NCBI RefSeq assembly: GCF_900107175.1 | Contig: NZ_FNOZ01000044.1 | Location: 1-34,128 of the forward strand | Direction: 5' to 3' | From: Modestobacter sp. DSM 44400 | Lineage (GTDB): Bacteria > Actinomycetota > Actinomycetes > Mycobacteriales > Geodermatophilaceae | DNA length: 34,128 bases | Part shown: positions 31,731-34,128 of the stretch, in pieces | How positions within the stretch are numbered: the first letter of the stretch is position 1 | Layout: each line of letters begins with the position of its first letter | Position numbers and translations under genes: made by a program | Notes under the pieces: model-generated | The model's input: only the letters and a program-made list of their open reading frames with translations | What the model was told of the DNA's origin: nothing | Databases searched by the model: none

Positions 31731-33210
31731 GGCTCTTCGCGGTTCCTGGTGAACGGTCTCGCTGAGATGGGTGTTCACGCTGCCGTCCGGGCAGCGCTGG
31801 GGAGCAGGATACGAGCGCGGTAGTTGGCCGAGTTGCGGTAGCCGCGGCCGGTGCGCTTGATCTGCTTGATTGTGGCGTTCGCCGTTCGGTGCGGGCGTTG
31901 GTCACGCCAGTGACGACCAGGACCTCGATGGCTTCCCACCAGGCGGTGACGGTGGCCTACAGCCGGTCGGTCTCGGGCATGTTCGCGGCCAGCACCGAGA
32001 CGCCCAGCCGCATCCTGCGCTCGTGGGACTCGGTCAGGGAGCCGCTGGTCAGTAGCGCGGGCAGCTGTTCCTCGATGCCCCAGGCCGCGCCGATCTCATC
32101 GGTCGGGTCGTCGGCGCGCAAGGTGGCCGTCAGCCGGGCCAGCGCCCGGGGGCTGAGCGTGTCCCCGGCCCGCAGGAGCAGCCGCCGGTTGACCCACGCC
32201 GGATCCTCCAGGCGGCCGCGGCGGCCCTTGGCCTCACGGACCACGCGTTGCCTGACCTGGGTGACCATGTCGTTGGCGAGCTTGACCAGGTGGAAGGCGT
32301 CCACGCTGACCGCCGCATGCGGTAGCTGCTCGCGCAGCGCCTTGCGGAACGCCGCCGAGGGATCGATCGCGACGACATCCACGGCATCGCGCAGACCTGG
32401 CTACGCGCCGTGAGCCAGCCGCCGACGCCGGCGGAGTCCCGCCCGTCGACCACGCCGAGCACCCGGCCGGTGTCGGTGTCGACCAGGGTCGTCATCCACG
32501 GCTCGTAGCGCCGCCAGCTGCCGTCGGGTTCACGGAAGTACCGCACCGACCGGTAGCGGTGCTCATCGACCCCCAGCCGGGTCACGCCCACGTCGTCGGG
32601 CTCGGGCAGGAGGGCTCGGGCAGGAGCACGTCGGCTGCGGCGGTGAGCATCGAGGCGACCAGCCACCAGGACACCCCATGCGCGCGGGCGACCTCGCTGG
32701 CCGCCCTCCCGGACACGATCACCGCAGCGACCAGCGCCTGACACAGCCGGGCGGTCGACCGGGCGAAGGCCGGCACCTGGTCGGTGACCTCGCTGAACGT
32801 GCCCCGCGCACAGCGGGCATGGGCGCAGAACCAGCGGTGCTTGACCCACACCAGCTCCACCGGCCCGGCCACCGGCACATCCCGCACCCGCTGCCGTCGG
32901 CGGGAGTGCACCCGCACCGCGAGCACGCCGCAGACCGGACATCCCGGCGCGTCGGTCGACTCGACCTCGACCCGGCGGACACCGCAGACGTCCTCGATCA
33001 CGTTGATCACCCGGTAGTCGGGCAGGTTGTAGATCGTGCTCGGAGCATCACGCTGCGAGCCCGTAGGCTCGAACACGGCTCGTGGACCTCATCTGGCGTT
33101 GGTGTCTCAGCAACACCCATCCCAGCAGGACCACGGGCCCTCAACGTCTCCGGGTCACCCTCATGATCACCGGCTCACGCCCCGCATTTCGCCAGGAACC
33201 GTGAAGAGCC
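31731..33210 (-). mobile_element. Degenerate ISL3-family insertion sequence (1480 bp)
   Basis: The ends are inverted repeats: GGCTCTTCGCGGTTCCTGGT at 31731 and, on the other strand from 33210, GGCTCTTCACGGTTCCTGGC, 18 of 20 identical. The GGCTCTTC terminus and ~1.5 kb size are typical of ISL3. Flanks (ACTTCAGT on the left, GAATTGCG on the right) do not form an 8-bp target duplication, so DNA on one side was rearranged after insertion. The transposase inside is broken. Confidence 0.88.
31775..33076 (-). pseudogene. ISL3-family transposase, multiply disrupted
   Basis: From GTG 33076 the N-terminus has the Cys motif (APGCPVCG and WFCAHARCARGTF) and the helix-turn-helix region AAVIVSGRAASEVARAHGVS. 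A 14-bp tandem duplication at 32599-32626 shifts the frame. It resumes as DDVGVTRLGVDEHRYRSVRY and GRVLGVVDGRDSAG (DDE core, first Asp). A one-base loss near 32397 shifts it again to DVVAIDPSAAFRKALREQLP and VSVDAFHLVKLAND (second Asp). TAG follows MPETDRL, then TVTAWWEAIEVLVVTGVTNA (up to NART) and, after another shift near 31880, IKQIKRTGRGYRNSANYRAR to the end. Four lesions make it inactive. Confidence 0.88.
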
Positions 33211-33792
33211 GAATTGCGGGTCGGTGGCGACCGCGGCGTGCCCGATCCCGTTGATCGCCGCGAGCGAGTCGCGAGCCCGACGGTTTGCAGCCCGCGCCAT
33301 TTCCCGGCGGCGAACACCCTCGCATTGATCTGCAGGTGCAGATGGCGGTGCGGATCCCCGGCCCGGGAGGTGTAGTGCCGCACGGTCACCGCCTCCAGCC
33401 GCTCGACCGGGACCTGCACCTGCCCGCCGGCCGGGCCCACCCGCGTGGTGGCGTGGTCGGCCAGCCACGCGATGCTCCGGGCGGCGGCGCGGTCCTGCGC
33501 CGCGTCGTAGGCGGCGGCGATCTCCGGGTGCAGCGCCGCCGCCAGCGACCAGGACTTCGGGCCGTTGACCACGACCTCGACGAACCGCACCGCACGGTCG
33601 TCGGTCCGTAGTCGCCCGAGAGGTTCACCAGTGGCGGGATCGTGGCCGGCGACCCAAGTCTCGTAGCCGTCCCCGGTCAGCGGAGCCAGCTCGGTAACCC
33701 GACCGTCGACGGCGGTAAAGCGGCGGGCGATCCCCGTGCCCTCCGTGAGGTAGTAGTCATCGGCCCGGCCCCGGTCGGCCTCCAGGTAATGG
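33211..33792 (-). pseudogene. MobF-type conjugative relaxase (TrwC/TraI-like) fragment
   Basis: An open minus-strand frame from 33792 reads HYLEADRGRADDYYLTEGTG, then VVVNGPKSWSLAAALHPEIA and the metal-binding three-His motif in GDPHRHLHLQINARVFAAGK. These are N-terminal relaxase-domain blocks of MobF proteins, which nick and carry DNA in conjugation. Near 33273 a base is lost after WRGLQTVG, and the next piece RDSLAAINGIGHAAVATDPQ continues in another frame up to the ISL3 repeat. The first ~30 residues with the catalytic Tyr and the whole helicase part are missing. It is cut on both sides exactly at ISL3 ends, and is the remnant of a conjugative element or plasmid. Confidence 0.85.
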
Positions 33793-34128
33793 GGCTCTTC
33801 ACGATCCAGGGTGTAGTCGGGGTCTGAAGCCGCCGGTCTCCAGGAGTGATCTGGCGATGTAGTTGGTCAGGTTGCGGAATCCGAGGGCGGAGCCGCGGAG
33901 GTGTTCGAGTCGGCCGTTGATGGCCTCGGTCGGGCCGTTGGACGTGCCGGGGCGGTCGAAGTAGGCCAGCACGTCGGCGGCGCGCTTGTTCAGGGTTCGC
34001 CCGAGCGTGATGACCTCGCTCAGGGCGCCGGGGACGCCGTGGCTGACCGAGGTGATCAACTTCTCCATGAGGTCGCGGCCTCGGGTCCGGTCGGGCTCGC
34101 GGTAGGCGCCGATCATGCGCTGGTAGAT
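33793..34128 (-). mobile_element. Second ISL3-family element, one end only
   Basis: The terminus GGCTCTTCACGATCCAGGGT starts at 33793, resembles the ends of the other ISL3 element in its first 11 bases, and differs afterwards, so it is a distinct element. It extends past the right edge of the window. Confidence 0.82.
33799..34128 (-). CDS. ISL3-family transposase, C-terminal part (runs off window)
   Basis: The last 109 residues are visible in an intact frame: IYQRMIGAYREPDRTRGRDL, then LMEKLITSVSHGVPGALSEV, ITLGRTLNKRAADVLAYFDR, and PGTSNGPTEAINGRLEHLRG with the third catalytic acidic residue in TEAINGR. LGFRNLTNYIARSLLETGGF and RPRLHP end the protein. Its TGA (33801-33799) lies inside the terminal inverted repeat. 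It may be a functional copy, in contrast to the neighbour; the N-terminus is outside the window. It is clearly not the same transposase as the degenerate one. Confidence 0.87.
   Translation of the reverse strand: MYQRMIGAYREPDRTRGRDLMEKLITSVSHGVPGALSEVITLGRTLNKRAADVLAYFDRPGTSNGPTEAINGRLEHLRGSALGFRNLTNYIARSLLETGGFRPRLHPGS

Noticed and set aside
1..34128. CRISPR arrays, tRNA or rRNA genes, phage structural genes, biosynthetic clusters
   Set aside because: No regularly spaced repeats, cloverleaf-like sequences, rRNA-like stretches or NRPS/PKS modules were seen on either strand.

Overview
The window is very GC-rich, uses GTG starts often, and packs genes into operons with 4-nt ATGA/GTGA overlaps. 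Together with an F420-dependent oxidoreductase, a glnE-glnA2 block next to panB, and ChaB/Rho_N, DUF2795 and baeRF2 stress genes, this points to a high-GC actinomycete. Geodermatophilaceae (Blastococcus/Geodermatophilus/Modestobacter) is my best guess; it is inferred from gene content, not from a search.

Layout. (1) 1-1036 is mobile-element debris: the 3' end of an IS256-type transposase, the catalytic tail of a tyrosine integrase, and an ISAs1 transposase with an internal deletion. (2) 1573-6796 is a complete branched-chain-amino-acid-type ABC importer operon on the minus strand (livF-G-H-M-K) with a strong hairpin at its end. Next to it, on the other strand, lies a decayed second substrate-binding protein (about 6955-7450). 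(3) 7531-8918 holds an MFS exporter and a small, probably broken membrane-protein gene. (4) 9010-16398 holds an HDO-type di-iron redox enzyme convergent with a CDGSH iron-sulfur protein gene. That gene ends a minus-strand run glnA2, class I amidotransferase, glnE, paiB-like, CDGSH. (5) 16651-21411, plus strand: a broken alpha/beta hydrolase with a CHRD-like tail, then nadE and panB (overlapping), then a frameshifted SnoaL-like gene. (6) 21481-25943: F420:NADPH oxidoreductase, a small conserved protein, a membrane diguanylate cyclase, an M24 peptidase and a voltage-sensor K+ channel. (7) 25962-29097: a cluster of small stress-type proteins (ChaB/Rho_N, thioesterase, acidic peptide, DUF2795, baeRF2, DUF8129-like). 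(8) 29145-31644: the 3' part of a Tad pilus locus (tadA fragment, tadB, tadC). (9) 31645-34128: a second mobile-element zone, with a degenerate ISL3 element, a MobF relaxase fragment, and the end of another ISL3 element running off the window.

How the genes fit together. The central block handles nitrogen, glutamine and cofactors: import of amino acids, glutamine synthetase and its adenylyltransferase, glutamine-dependent NAD synthesis and the first pantothenate step. Both ends were reshaped by transposition. On the right, the Tad ATPase was cut at its Walker A motif and an integrative or plasmid relaxase was left as a fragment between two ISL3 elements.

The most interesting unexplained signal is a hairpin-forming dispersed repeat. 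It begins exactly at the stop codon of two unrelated genes (glnA2 and the DUF2795 gene), with paired base changes in the stem. No clearly new defence or biosynthetic system is visible.
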